From contig NZ_CP011382.1 in assembly GCF_000734895.2 (NCBI RefSeq), positions 5,186,700-5,250,699 on the forward strand: a DNA stretch of 64,000 bases. The letters run 5' to 3'. This stretch comes from Calothrix sp. 336/3 (GTDB lineage Bacteria; Cyanobacteriota; Cyanobacteriia; Cyanobacteriales; Nostocaceae). The stretch's first letter is position 1. Each line of letters begins with the position of its first letter. Of the stretch, positions 36,700 through 46,516 are shown piece after piece. The position numbers and the translations under genes were made by a program. The notes under the pieces are model-generated. The model was given only the letters and a program-made list of their open reading frames with translations. It was not told the origin of the DNA and did not search any database.

Positions 36700-38859
36700 T
36701 TACTGTTTGACACCTTTCATTGATAAACCAATTCTTTTCAACTTCTGATTCACCTCCAAAACCTGAACTTTCACAACTTGCCCAACTTTCACTATTTTCT
36801 TGGGATCGTCAACAAATCTATCAGCCATTTGGGAGATGTGAATTAACCCATCTTGATGCACACCAATATCGACAAATGCACCAAAGTTCGCCACATTTGT
36901 AATCACCCCTTCCAACTGCATCCCTTCTGTTAAATCAGAGATTTCTTTAATTCCTTCCTTAAATGTGGCATACTTAAACTCAGCACGGGGGTCACGTCCT
37001 GGCTTTTCCAATTCACTGAGGATATCCCTGAGTGTTGGTTCTCCCACTGTTGGTGTGACATATTTTTGCAAATTCGTTTTTTGTAACTTGGCAGCAATTT
37101 CTGTCACCTGTTTTAAAGGTACAGCTAAATCGGTGGCGATCGCCTGCACCACAGGATAGCTTTCAGGGTGAACAGCAGTATTATCTAAGGGGTTTTCTCC
37201 GTCTCGAATTCGTAAGAAACCTGCTGCTTGTTCAAAAGCTTTGGGACCTAATTTTGCTACTTTTAATAGCTGTCGGCGATTCTTAAAAATCCCATTTTCA
37301 TTGCGATAGGCAACAATATTATTTGCCACACTGGAGGTAATTCCAGATACAAAGGTGAGCAATTCTTTCGAGGCAGTATTTAAATCTACTCCCACATAAT
37401 TGACACAACTTTCTACAGTTTCATCTAGTTTTTTCTTGAGCAATTTTTGGTCAACATCGTGCTGATATTGCCCAACACCAATGGATTTAGGGTCAATTTT
37501 GACTAGTTCTGCCAAGGGGTCTTGTAATCTTCTGGCAATACTAATAGCTCCCCTCACGGTGACATCTAAATCGGGAAATTCTTCTCCAGCTAGCTTACTT
37601 GCAGAGTAAATAGAAGCGCCTGATTCATTCACTATTACTTTCACAGGTTTGACAGCTAAATCCTTAATTACCTCTGCCACAAACTCATCAGTTTCCCGTG
37701 AAGCTGTACCATTTCCAATTGCGATTAATTCAATCTGATATTTGGTAATTAAATTTTTTAACGTTTGGGCAGCTTTTGCTCTTTGCTCCTTTGCTTGATG
37801 GGGAAAAACTGCTTGATATTCTAAAAATTTTCCTGTTTGATCAAGTACCACCACCTTACATCCAGTACGGAAACCGGGATCGACTCCCATGGTTGGTTTC
37901 ATTCCCGCAGGTGCAGATAATAATAGCTCCCGTAAATTAGTTTCAAAGGTTTTAATTGACTCAATATCCGCATAGAGTTTCTTCTCTCCAATCACCTCAG
38001 TTATCAGGGAAGTTTTCATTAAGCGATTAAACGCATCTTTCAACATTTCCTGATAGAAACTGCGGATAGGACGTTGTTTACTGCGAATCTCTTGAGACTC
38101 TAAATAACCTAATACCGTATCCTCATCAAAATCAATGGTAAAACTGAGAATTCCCTCATTTTCTCCCCGACATAACGCCAACAAATTATGGGGAGCAATA
38201 TTCTTCACCCGTATCTGGTAATTACGGTACATTTCATACTTAGTACTCCCCTCTGGATAATCATCTTTAATCCGGGAAGTAAAAACACCTGCATCTAATA
38301 AATAATCCCGTAAATAAGCACGTAAATTTGCCTTTTCTGCGATTTCCTCCGCAAGGATATCCCCAGCACCTTTTAATGCTTCCTCTGCGGTTTTCACACC
38401 CTTTTCTAGGGAGACATATTTTGCTGCTTCCCCTTCCAAAGGAATTAAAGCTGCATTTTTTTGATTCAATGATTTAATAAACTCTGCAAAGGGTTCTAAA
38501 CCTTTTTCCTTGGCAATTGTGGCACGAGTACGGCGTTTAGGACGATAGGGTAAGTATAAATCCTCTAACTCTGTCTTTTGTAAACAAGACTCTATCTGGG
38601 CTTGTAACTCCTCTGTCAGCTTACCTTGTTCCGCGATCGCCTTCAAAATTGCTGCTTTTCTTTCTGCTAGCTCTGTTAAGTAAGCATATCTATCTGCCAA
38701 GTCACGCAACTGTATCTCATTCATTTCCCCCGTACGCTCTTTACGATACCGGGCAATGAAGGGAATCGTAGCACCTTCTGCAAAAAGTTCTAAGGCATTT
38801 TCTATTTGAAAAGGTTTAAGACTAAGTTCAGTTGCCAGTAATTGAGGAATATTCAACAT
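36700..38859 (-). CDS. tex: Tex-family RNA-binding transcription accessory protein
   Basis: 719 residues, near the usual Tex length. The N-terminal helical part ends near 190; a YqgF-like RNase H-fold domain begins at GVDPGFRTGCKVVVLD near 324. Helix-hairpin-helix modules follow near 490-560 (LNTASKELLTFVSGI; LGPKAFEQAAGFLRI). A C-terminal S1 RNA-binding domain spans about 640-715 (GVITNVANFGAFVDIGVHQD, LIHISQMADRFV). It binds nucleic acid and affects transcription in other bacteria. Its 3' end converges with the HugZ-like gene at an 82-bp spacer. Confidence 0.95.
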   Translation of the reverse strand: MLNIPQLLATELSLKPFQIENALELFAEGATIPFIARYRKERTGEMNEIQLRDLADRYAYLTELAERKAAILKAIAEQGKLTEELQAQIESCLQKTELEDLYLPYRPKRRTRATIAKEKGLEPFAEFIKSLNQKNAALIPLEGEAAKYVSLEKGVKTAEEALKGAGDILAEEIAEKANLRAYLRDYLLDAGVFTSRIKDDYPEGSTKYEMYRNYQIRVKNIAPHNLLALCRGENEGILSFTIDFDEDTVLGYLESQEIRSKQRPIRSFYQEMLKDAFNRLMKTSLITEVIGEKKLYADIESIKTFETNLRELLLSAPAGMKPTMGVDPGFRTGCKVVVLDQTGKFLEYQAVFPHQAKEQRAKAAQTLKNLITKYQIELIAIGNGTASRETDEFVAEVIKDLAVKPVKVIVNESGASIYSASKLAGEEFPDLDVTVRGAISIARRLQDPLAELVKIDPKSIGVGQYQHDVDQKLLKKKLDETVESCVNYVGVDLNTASKELLTFVSGITSSVANNIVAYRNENGIFKNRRQLLKVAKLGPKAFEQAAGFLRIRDGENPLDNTAVHPESYPVVQAIATDLAVPLKQVTEIAAKLQKTNLQKYVTPTVGEPTLRDILSELEKPGRDPRAEFKYATFKEGIKEISDLTEGMQLEGVITNVANFGAFVDIGVHQDGLIHISQMADRFVDDPKKIVKVGQVVKVQVLEVNQKLKRIGLSMKGVKQ

Positions 38860-39094
38860 CTTTTTTAAGTAAAAATACTCACCATTATCTGAAGATACTA
38901 GATAGGTTTCATCTAGCTAATATATAGTGTTAAGCTAATATATCAGACTGTTGCGGAATATCAACAAGACACTTGGTTGTTAATACTTGTATTTGCAAAT
39001 AAATCAGCTTTTGTGTCATGTTAGTTACTGCTATTTTTGACAACAGCCTTCATATTCTTATACAATATCTACTTTCTGGGTCAGAGGTGGGAAA

Positions 39095-39298
39095 ATGCCT
39101 TTGTTCTTTTTGATACCCCTTTCCATGGGTTTAGTGACTGGCTATGTTTATCAGAAAACTACTGATGAAATCGGGCAGTTAATTGGTATAGTCGCAGTCA
39201 TTAGTCTGGTATTAAGTATCGTCTTAGCACCCTGGCAAATCCAGCTTTCATTACTTGCAGTTGTTTTGATAAGTACAAAGAAACTCTTGCAGCGATAA
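39095..39298 (+). CDS. Very small membrane protein of unknown function
   Basis: 67 residues with two hydrophobic segments, about 2-20 (LFFLIPLSMGLVTGYVY) and 30-60 (IGIVAVISLVLSIVLAPW), and a basic end, TKKLLQR. The only other marks are a polar loop, QKTTDEIGQ. Not recognised; similar short proteins occur in cyanobacteria. It stands alone, divergent from tex, with 235 bases between. Confidence 0.6.
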   Translation: MPLFFLIPLSMGLVTGYVYQKTTDEIGQLIGIVAVISLVLSIVLAPWQIQLSLLAVVLISTKKLLQR

Positions 39299-39497
39299 AG
39301 CTATATACCCTCAGTTACTCAAGTATCAGCTTTACAAAAATCCATCATTGCTAGATTAAATGGGGTAGGGCATGGTAGGTAAAAAGAAGAAGTATGATTC
39401 ATCCTTCTCTATTTTTTAATCCCCATTTTTTCTACGAAATCAAGCATTAATACAAACTTTTCTGATACTGATTATTCAACTTGCAACCAAAGAGGAT

Positions 39498-39980
39498 ATG
39501 GGGGAAACACCTTTAATCTCTACTGCTACCACAAATCCTAAAAAACTCATTCCAGGGAACTTGCGGAAGGTACATCATATTGCCTTGAATGTCAAAGATA
39601 TGGCAGCTTCCCGTCATTTCTACGGTGAAATTCTCGGTTTGTATGAGCTAACTGGGGAAGAAATTCCTAAAACCTTACTAGAGTTAGTTGCTGCGGGTAA
39701 AGTTGCTAATTTTGTTACCCCAGATGGTACGGTTTTAGACTTATTTGGAGAACCAGAATTATCACCCCCGGATCCTAACCCGGAAAAATCCTTTACCAGA
39801 GCCTATCATTTGGCTTTTGATATTCATCCCCAATTATTTGACCAAGCACTGGAAGTACTCCAAGAGCATCATATCACCATTGCCCATGGTCCCGTATCTC
39901 GTCCCACAGGGCGCGGTGTTTATTTTTATGACCCCGATGGGTTTATGATAGAAATTCGGTGTGATCCAGTGGATGAATAA
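39498..39980 (+). CDS. VOC family (glyoxalase/dioxygenase-fold) protein
   Basis: 160 residues with one VOC domain. The first metal-site His is in VHHIALNVKDM near residues 28-38, a second in AYHLAFDIHP near 111-120, and the closing Glu strand is FYDPDGFMIEIRCD near 143-156. The domain is a metal-dependent lyase, isomerase or dioxygenase scaffold, and the substrate cannot be read. The next gene starts six bases after its stop, so the two form an operon. Confidence 0.88.
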   Translation: MGETPLISTATTNPKKLIPGNLRKVHHIALNVKDMAASRHFYGEILGLYELTGEEIPKTLLELVAAGKVANFVTPDGTVLDLFGEPELSPPDPNPEKSFTRAYHLAFDIHPQLFDQALEVLQEHHITIAHGPVSRPTGRGVYFYDPDGFMIEIRCDPVDE

Positions 39981-39986
39981 GCCAGC

Positions 39987-40277
39987 ATGACAGATAAATT
40001 ATTCCAGGTGATTGCAGAAGCTCTCAATAAACCACCCCTACCCTATGATCCAGGAAGACAGTCATTCAAACAATGGGTGATGTATTGTCTGCGCGATCGC
40101 GGTTTTATTATTTCCTATGCACAGAATGCAGACTTTGCCCTGGAACAGAAGGGTCGTGATAAAATTTATTTTCAAGTCGCCAGTAATCTGGAAGATGTGA
40201 AAGCAGGAAAATCAGCTTGGATTGTTTGGGATAGTGCAGCGAAAATGATTACTGTCACTCCTCCCCAAGATTCTTAA
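39987..40277 (+). CDS. Small protein of unknown function, co-transcribed with the VOC gene
   Basis: 96 residues, soluble. An amphipathic start leads to WVMYCLRDRGFIISYAQN and two strands with KIYFQVASNLEDV and SAWIVWDSAAKMITVTPP, an alpha-beta pattern. No signal peptide or catalytic motif. Six bases separate it from the VOC gene, so it is probably a partner or shares its regulation. Not recognised. Confidence 0.7.
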   Translation: MTDKLFQVIAEALNKPPLPYDPGRQSFKQWVMYCLRDRGFIISYAQNADFALEQKGRDKIYFQVASNLEDVKAGKSAWIVWDSAAKMITVTPPQDS

Positions 40278-40468
40278 TATCTACCAGAGACTCAATTCCT
40301 GACTTTTGATAATACTATATTTCACCCAAGTTCCATAATCTAAATTAGATACGTGATATTTATCACCTCTTAAAACAAGTTTAAAGTGAAGGATAAATAG
40401 GCTACAAATCCCTAATATCTTCCACTTTTAAACCTTTCTCCATGGCAGAATATCTTGTGTGAGTAAAA

Positions 40469-41770
40469 CTAGTGAGCCATGGAGGAATGACGTGATTGTT
40501 TCGGTGATAAATGACGCGCTTTGAGAATTGCAGCCATCAAAAATGCGTAGGCAGCAGAGCCAATTATTGCTAAACAAAGACTAGCTAAGACAGTCAATTT
40601 TTCTTTCTCTTGTAACATAATTGCTGTAGCAGCAAAAGTATGTATTCCTGCGGAAGTCAGAAAACCAATTCCGAGAAGTTGCCAGCGTTTTTTAGGTTTG
40701 AGGGCACTTAAACCAATGAAGTACCCAAAATATCCAGTGTAGGCAACTTGCCCAGAAATATCACCTAAAATTTGCGGGATTAATAAAGTCAATCCTGCGG
40801 ATAATTGACCACCACTATGGGCGATTTCTTCATGGGCGTGCATAATAGTTTCTACAAAGGCAAATCCTGTGGCAGCAGCTGTTCCTAGGAGTATGCCGTC
40901 AATTGGCTCCCAAATTCCGATTTTTTTCTGTTGAGATGCCGGTAATAATCTAGCCAGAAAATAAATTAAGAGAATTGGCACAGCTTTAAATAACTCTTGA
41001 AATAAACCTTTGCCAACAAACGCCTTTAATATAATTACAAAAATATTATTTTTTTGTTTTAGTAATGCTTCCGGAAATATATAGTCTGTAATATTAATAA
41101 TTGTATGAAAGTGGCTAATTACTGGTAGGGCTGTAACTAGACAGACACTGACTAGTAACCACCATGGTTTATGTTTATGGCAAAGTTTATGAATAAAATA
41201 ATGACTGGCAGCTGCTAAATAAGCTGCCAAAATATACAGAAAATTTTCACTATTACGAGTTGCTAAAAGGGCAACAACAAAAAGAACTGTAACAATCCCA
41301 GGTATAAGAAAATCATGGGTATGTAAATTAAACTGTTTGGACATGATGGGAAAAATATCCGTCATGCCGACTTTGGAGTCAAGTTGTTGATGGGGAAAAG
41401 CAGTATCATCACTGGGATAGGAGGGAGCTAAACTGGGGTCAAAAGTCAGATTGATTTTGTAAGCACCAATTTGTAAACTATCACCATTGTTTAAAATACA
41501 TTTATCCTGACGTTTACCATTAACAAAAACACCATTTGCACTTCCTTGATCGATAACTACCAAATGGTTATGCTCAATATCAATGAGGGCATGATAGCGG
41601 GAAACCTGCTTATTATTCAGCACCATACGTACTACACGATGATTGTTGTGTGTAGTAGGCATTTGTGAGAATTCTCGCCCCAAGGCAATTGGTACATTTA
41701 AACTAGGCGATCGCTGCACTTCAGAATCTGGATCTTGCCAATTTAATTGAATTTGGAAATTACTTGTCAT
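40469..41770 (-). CDS. FHA-domain plus PrsW-like intramembrane protease-fold protein
   Basis: 433 residues. An N-terminal FHA domain (about 22-108) has GR at 31-32, SRYH at 57-60 and SANGVFVNG near 77-85, so it can bind phospho-threonine peptides. From about 150 there are eight or so membrane helices. They match PrsW: QELFK (258-262) where EExxK is expected, FAFVE (303-307), Gln 341 where a conserved His is usual, and HTFAA (377-381) where HxxxD is usual. Three key positions therefore differ, and protease activity is doubtful. It may link kinase signalling to membrane proteolysis or serve as a receptor. Confidence 0.82.
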   Translation of the reverse strand: MTSNFQIQLNWQDPDSEVQRSPSLNVPIALGREFSQMPTTHNNHRVVRMVLNNKQVSRYHALIDIEHNHLVVIDQGSANGVFVNGKRQDKCILNNGDSLQIGAYKINLTFDPSLAPSYPSDDTAFPHQQLDSKVGMTDIFPIMSKQFNLHTHDFLIPGIVTVLFVVALLATRNSENFLYILAAYLAAASHYFIHKLCHKHKPWWLLVSVCLVTALPVISHFHTIINITDYIFPEALLKQKNNIFVIILKAFVGKGLFQELFKAVPILLIYFLARLLPASQQKKIGIWEPIDGILLGTAAATGFAFVETIMHAHEEIAHSGGQLSAGLTLLIPQILGDISGQVAYTGYFGYFIGLSALKPKKRWQLLGIGFLTSAGIHTFAATAIMLQEKEKLTVLASLCLAIIGSAAYAFLMAAILKARHLSPKQSRHSSMAH

Positions 41771-42119
41771 TGCTGGATACTCTGGTTGTGGTGTCAGTTA
41801 GGGAATCATCCGTTTACACAGGAGTTTATACACTGCATAAATGTAGTTTTTCGGACGTGAGATTCATACTTTATGAAGATTAGATAAAGTTTATCTCTTG
41901 GTTTCCAATACTACTATTAACTTGCAGAGTATTTTCAGAGATTTTATATAAATTAGCTTTGGTAATATCAGTTATTGCTAAAACTTGAAATTTGTCAAGT
42001 AAAAATTAAGACTAAAAAATGGCTTCTGAGACTTGAATGCTTTTATGATACAGACTTTGCTAGACAAGATTGGTTTGACTTCCCGGCATGATGTCTCTAA
42101 AGTAGAACACATCCTGAAT

Positions 42120-42240
42120 TAAACCTCGTCCATAATGAAACCCGAAGTTTTTTGAGCAGTTCAAATGCGTCATTGCGACTTAAGGAAGCAATCTCAAGGT
42201 CTTTATGGAAAACTACAGTTGTCTAGATAGACGAGGTTTA
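42120..42240. repeat. MITE-like inverted-repeat element
   Basis: TAAACCTCGTC (42120-42130) and GACGAGGTTTA (42230-42240) form a perfect 11-bp terminal inverted repeat. The outer TA at both ends matches the target choice of IS630/Tc1-type elements. The 121-bp interior has no ORF and includes a CGTCATTGCGA...GAAGCAATCTC segment like a dispersed bacterial repeat. Confidence 0.55.
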
Positions 42241-42303
42241 GATATGTAAAAGTATACAGTTTTAAAGGTGCGGATATTCTACTGACATAATTATATACAA
42301 AGC

Positions 42304-42500
42304 AGGTTAAATTTATCTTAATGAATGATTTCTACTGCCTTTAACCTAAGAATAGGGAAAAGGCGAAAAGAAGAGGAAGTGCATGAACCAATCGTTTCCT
42401 GTTTCTTTTCGCCTATCTTCTGCAAGAAGCTTTTGTGATAGTATTTCACCTAACCAACGAAATTTACCGCAGTTTCGTTATCCTCGAATCATTAGGTGAA
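42304..42500 (+). ncRNA. Candidate structured non-coding region (three serial hairpins)
   Basis: Hairpin A is AGGTTAAA (42304-42311) with TTTAACCT (42340-42347). Hairpin B is AGGCGAAAAGAA (42361-42372) with TTCTTTTCGCCT (42403-42414), with an extra 5-bp inner stem. Hairpin C is TTCACCTAA (42445-42453) with TTAGGTGAA (42492-42500), enclosing AACGAAA/TTTCGTT. Strand unknown; no protein frame spans it. It could be a small RNA, tandem terminators or a decayed mobile repeat. Confidence 0.35.
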
Positions 42501-43002
42501 GTTCGTCAAATCTATGAAATTTTATTGCTTGTGACTATTTTTTGAGAAAGATGCACAGAGAATAAAAGAATATTTGATTTCTCCAATCGAAATTATTTCA
42601 GATGAATTGAAAAAGATGACCCTAATGAATTTGCAACCAGGAAAGCGAATTAAGAATTCACTTTCACCTATAAAGCTTATCTGGCAACGACCAGTCACAC
42701 AACAGCAAAATCAACTAGGTGATTTTTCCAAAAAAGAGATAATTCCGTATTTTCCACTATTGCCATTATTCTCAGCATGTGTGGAAGGTGAGGAAATCTA
42801 TGAGCGAAATACCATTTGGTTTTTCTCAAATATCAACAACGTAGCGATCGCCAGATGGTGAAATATCGCCATAGCTCCAACAGTCACAAGAAGTTATAAT
42901 TATGCCTTGTTTCTGGCTTTCAGAAAGACTTACCATGATTCTGTATCTTAACATACATAACCCTGATTCCCAACCTTCAGATACTCCCCAATCTTCAATC
43001 AG

Positions 43003-43416
43003 ATGACTCACTACCAGAAGTTATTAAGAGTTTCCACTACGGGAAAATCACTACAAAATATTACTCCCAGTATTGCGGCGATCGTTGCGGAGTCTGGTGT
43101 CGAAACTGGACTTTGTACCTTATTTTTACGCCATACCTCAGCTAGTTTGCTGATTCAAGAAAATGCAGATCCAGATGTACTCAAAGATTTAGCAAATTTC
43201 ATGGCAAAACTCGTACCAGAAGCCGCTCAGTATATTCATGATGCGGAAGGTCCTGATGATATGCCAGCCCATATCCGAACGGCTCTTACCCATACCTCTG
43301 AACATATTCCCATTAATCGGGGTCATTTGGTACTAGGAACTTGGCAAGGTATTTATGTTTGGGAACACCGACAGCATCAACATATTAGAGAAGTCGTAGT
43401 TCATATTTCTGGTTGA
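43003..43416 (+). CDS. YjbQ family (UPF0047) protein
   Basis: 137 residues, full length. Signature segments are HTSASLLIQENADPDV near residues 43-58, HDAEGPDDMPAH near 80-91 and HTSEHIPINRGHLVLGTW near 98-115. Conserved histidines could bind a metal. E. coli YjbQ has weak thiamine-phosphate synthase activity, but the physiological role is open. It sits upstream of the Nif3-like gene on the same strand, with a 147-bp spacer. Confidence 0.92.
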   Translation: MTHYQKLLRVSTTGKSLQNITPSIAAIVAESGVETGLCTLFLRHTSASLLIQENADPDVLKDLANFMAKLVPEAAQYIHDAEGPDDMPAHIRTALTHTSEHIPINRGHLVLGTWQGIYVWEHRQHQHIREVVVHISG

Positions 43417-43563
43417 TTGCCAATCCAAATTCCATAGGAGAATTCTCACCCTGAGAACCTGAAACTATCCCTTGTAAAATCAGGATTTTTCAATTAAGAA
43501 TTACTGTTGCTCTCCCCAAGGGAGCATTCCCAACTACGAATTGTCCCCAAGTCAATTTCCTGT

Positions 43564-44349
43564 ATGAAAATAGCAGATTTAATTACCTGGTTTGAAGCAT
43601 GGGCAAATCCCGCTTGGTGTGAAAGCTGGGATAATTGTGGATGGCAAATTGAGCCTGGTATTCTTCAGATGAATGCTCGTGTCTTGGTTTGTTTAACACC
43701 AACTTTGGCTGTGATGGAAGAGGCGATCGCCCTGGGTGCAAATCTCATTTTTGCTCACCATCCCCTAATATTTAACCCTCCAAAATCTTTATGCAGTGGT
43801 GATCCCATTGGAGAAATGGCAAAGTTAGCCTTTACCCATCGTATCGGTATTTATAGTGCCCATACTAATTTTGACCAGGTAGCCAATGGTACAGCTGATG
43901 TCCTAGCACAAATTTTAGAATTAGAGGATGTATCTCCCATTGTTCCTACCCAAGCAGGTTTAGGATATGGACGGGTAGGTAATTTACAACCAGAATTAAC
44001 TCTACAAGAATTACTGACTACTATCAAAAAAAGTCTGCAAGTCCCTCACCTACTTGTTTCTCCCACCGCAGATGTGCAACAGACGATTCAGCGAGTTGCA
44101 GTTTTAGGTGGTTCTGGGGCGAGTTTTATCTCCGCAGTTGTCAAAACTGGTGCCCAAGTATACTTGACTGCTGATTGTAAGTTTCATCAATTTCAAGAAA
44201 GCCGCGATCGCCAGTTAATTCTCGTTGATGCCGGACATTATGCCACTGAACGCCCAGCCTGCGATCGTTTAGCCCAGATATTTCGCTCTCTGAAGCTCGA
44301 CTGGGTACAACTTAGTCACAAAGATGAGGATTTTCGTAAATTTTACTAA
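43564..44349 (+). CDS. Nif3-like dinuclear metal centre protein
   Basis: 261 residues from ATG 43564 (MKIADLITWFEAWANPAW). An upstream in-frame start at 43507 falls in a dispersed spacer repeat and is rejected. Metal ligands of the family are visible: LIFAHHPLIF near 63-72, YSAHTNFDQ near 98-106 and DAGHYATER near 222-230. Relatives bind two metals and form hexamer rings; suggested to be GTP cyclohydrolase-like or a hydrolase, but unproven. Follows YjbQ on the same strand. Confidence 0.92.
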   Translation: MKIADLITWFEAWANPAWCESWDNCGWQIEPGILQMNARVLVCLTPTLAVMEEAIALGANLIFAHHPLIFNPPKSLCSGDPIGEMAKLAFTHRIGIYSAHTNFDQVANGTADVLAQILELEDVSPIVPTQAGLGYGRVGNLQPELTLQELLTTIKKSLQVPHLLVSPTADVQQTIQRVAVLGGSGASFISAVVKTGAQVYLTADCKFHQFQESRDRQLILVDAGHYATERPACDRLAQIFRSLKLDWVQLSHKDEDFRKFY

Positions 44350-44753
44350 GTCAACAATCAGGAGCAAAGGGGACAAAAGTTCATAACCCCTACCGCTTCA
44401 CTTTTCTCTACAGCCCCATAACCAAAATTTCAATCACATCCTCAGTATTAACAACTAATCTTTAAGGATTATTTAATTAACTAGTGACTTTCTTTACTTA
44501 ATCTTAATAGAATTTCGTCTATGGTGTTTCCTATGTTTCATTGTATTTTTTTCAAAAAATCTCTGGTATAAATACTTAAGGGTAATAGAAAATTTACTAT
44601 CTTTACTATATTCACCGACTATACAAGCGAGAAAAGGATAAAAATTATATTTATCAATATTGTAAAGTTTCGGATAAGTTCGCGTAATTTGATGCTATTC
44701 ACCTGATTCTTTATCCAGCAAGGAAACCGACTTAACATAGAGGCAACACAACT
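44350..44753. other. Intergenic region, nothing recognised
   Basis: About 400 AT-rich bases upstream of the glycosyltransferase. No ORF, tRNA, repeat or clear hairpin was seen. Confidence 0.4.
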
Positions 44754-45947
44754 ATGTCACAACAAATATCATCTTCTTCTGATGCAAAATCACGAGTTTT
44801 GCTAGTTTCTATGAGAAACTTAAAGCATCATGTTTCACGCTGTGGTGCTTACGAACTGGAAGATTTAATCGCCAGTTGTGACACTGTTGATATTATTACA
44901 CCCACTTTTAACCCTACAGCGTTTAAAGTTACCAATCGATTAGCAAATCAATTAGTCCAAATTGTTAAAAATGGTAAAGCTGCTTCATCCTTACCTAGCA
45001 GTAAATTGCGAATAGAACAAGAATATGATTTGTTCTTCTTTCTTTGTCAATCGATTCAAGATATTTTAGTACTTAATTCAATTAAAGGTTGGCGAGAAAA
45101 ATGTCGCCATGCGGTTTGTTGGTTAGATGAAATTTGGTCAAAAGATATAAATGCATGGCAAGTACAACTCAATCTCTTAAAAGATTTTGACCATGTTTTT
45201 ATGAATTTGAGCGGCAGCATCAATCAAGTTGCTGAACTGATTAAGCGCCCCTGTAATTTTCTACCCTATGGCGTAGATACAGTCAAATTCTTCCCCCATG
45301 ATTTAGTCACCAATGCCCAACGTAGTATTGATATATATAGTATCGGTCGTCGTTCTCAAATTACCCATAAAGCCTTACTTGACTTATCAAATAGGGAGTC
45401 TTTCTTCTATGTTTATGACACGATTAAAGACTTATATGTAGTTAATCCCCAGGAACATCGCAATTTATATGCGAATTTGGTTAAGAGAAGCAATTACATG
45501 ATAGTTAATAAAGCTAAGTTTGATTTACTTGGTAAAACTAATCCTCAAGAAGAAGTTGGACCCCGATTTTTTGAAGGTGCAGCCGGAGGAGCTATTATGT
45601 TAGGAGTTCCACCCCAGTGTCAAGCTTTTACAGATAATTTCAATTGGCAAGATGCTGTCATCTCAGTTCCTTTTGACTGTCCAGATATTGCATCTGTGAT
45701 TTCCCAATTAAATGCTCAACCAGAATCCTTACTCAGGATTCGTCAAAATAATGTGATTAATTCTTTGCTCAGACATGATTGGATATATCGTTGGGAAGAA
45801 ATTCTCACTACTGTAGGATTAGAAAGTACAACGAAAATTCAAGAGCGTAAAGATAATCTCCAGAACTTAGCTGCAAAGGTAAAGAATACAGTTAGTTTCG
45901 GGACAAATTTAGAACTATCCTCAATTCAATCTCTGATTTCAGTTTAG
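44754..45947 (+). CDS. Glycosyltransferase-like protein (GT-B, Glyco_trans_1_2 C-terminal domain)
   Basis: 397 residues, soluble. The N-terminal half has a Rossmann-like start (RVLLVSMRNLKHH) and a FFLCQSIQDILVL segment. The C-terminal half carries EVGPRFFEGAAGGAIMLG near 275-290, the sugar-nucleotide-binding acidic motif of the PF13524-type domain. A WVEI-like end, HDWIYRWEEIL, is typical of the family. It probably adds a sugar to a polysaccharide or lipid; donor and acceptor are unknown. It stands alone, next to an AT-rich acyltransferase gene. Its first residues are Ser/Gln-rich. Confidence 0.85.
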   Translation: MSQQISSSSDAKSRVLLVSMRNLKHHVSRCGAYELEDLIASCDTVDIITPTFNPTAFKVTNRLANQLVQIVKNGKAASSLPSSKLRIEQEYDLFFFLCQSIQDILVLNSIKGWREKCRHAVCWLDEIWSKDINAWQVQLNLLKDFDHVFMNLSGSINQVAELIKRPCNFLPYGVDTVKFFPHDLVTNAQRSIDIYSIGRRSQITHKALLDLSNRESFFYVYDTIKDLYVVNPQEHRNLYANLVKRSNYMIVNKAKFDLLGKTNPQEEVGPRFFEGAAGGAIMLGVPPQCQAFTDNFNWQDAVISVPFDCPDIASVISQLNAQPESLLRIRQNNVINSLLRHDWIYRWEEILTTVGLESTTKIQERKDNLQNLAAKVKNTVSFGTNLELSSIQSLISV

Positions 45948-46516
45948 TACTAGGTTCATTTCAGAAATACTTGTCTCGATACTGTAATTACGACAGTTGG
46001 GAAGCAATCTCATTATCTTGAAACTGCTACGAAAGAATGCTACTTCATATAAGTAAACGTGAGTTCGACGGTTCGAGAAATTGATTGAAAATCGCCGTCT
46101 AATAGCTCAATTCCTCTATAATAGGATTGATAGCAAAGGATTCGATTTGTCGATTTCGAGTCAATTTTTAATGGACTTTGGATGTTAGACGGAATTTATA
46201 ATCCCCGTTGGATCAGCTTTCTATCGATTTATCGAATGTATCCAAGCTCATCAAATTTACGTAAAGTAAAGATATTTTGAAGTATCTGTCATGAATTGCA
46301 TACATCAGGAGAGATGAAAAATTTATTCTCCTCCTCCCTTGAAGGTTATACTATTTCACGAAATGCTTGATAAAAAATTATAGTCTCTCTAATTCTTTTA
46401 CCCTACTCCTTAGTAGATTTCGTTCTTAATAATTTACCAAGAAATATCGAAAGACAAAAAACATTATTATATTCCTCTCCATAAAAGTTAAATTCTCTCT
46501 CAATGCATGATATATA
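45948..46516. other. Intergenic region with a decayed-looking inverted repeat
   Basis: About 570 bases. CCGTCTAA (46095-46102) and TTAGACGG (46185-46192) form an 8-bp inverted repeat around a smaller hairpin (AATTCCT/AGGATT), and the flanks suggest an old mobile-element scar. No ORF. The rest is AT-rich. Confidence 0.35.

Larger units (their letters stand above)
41771..43002. other. Long gene-free region with a MITE-like repeat and serial hairpins
   Basis: About 1230 bases. Contents: an AT-rich promoter region for the FHA-PrsW gene, a MITE-like element (42120-42240), three strong hairpins in a row (42304-42500), and a final 500 bases where short ORFs at 42574-42861 and 42826-43011 are not convincing. 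Confidence 0.5.

Noticed and set aside
42574..42861. 95-codon TTG-start ORF
   Set aside because: Poor start and composition unlike a protein.
42826..43011. Minus-strand 61-codon ORF
   Set aside because: It overlaps the promoter region of yjbQ and shows no features; left uncalled though not excluded.
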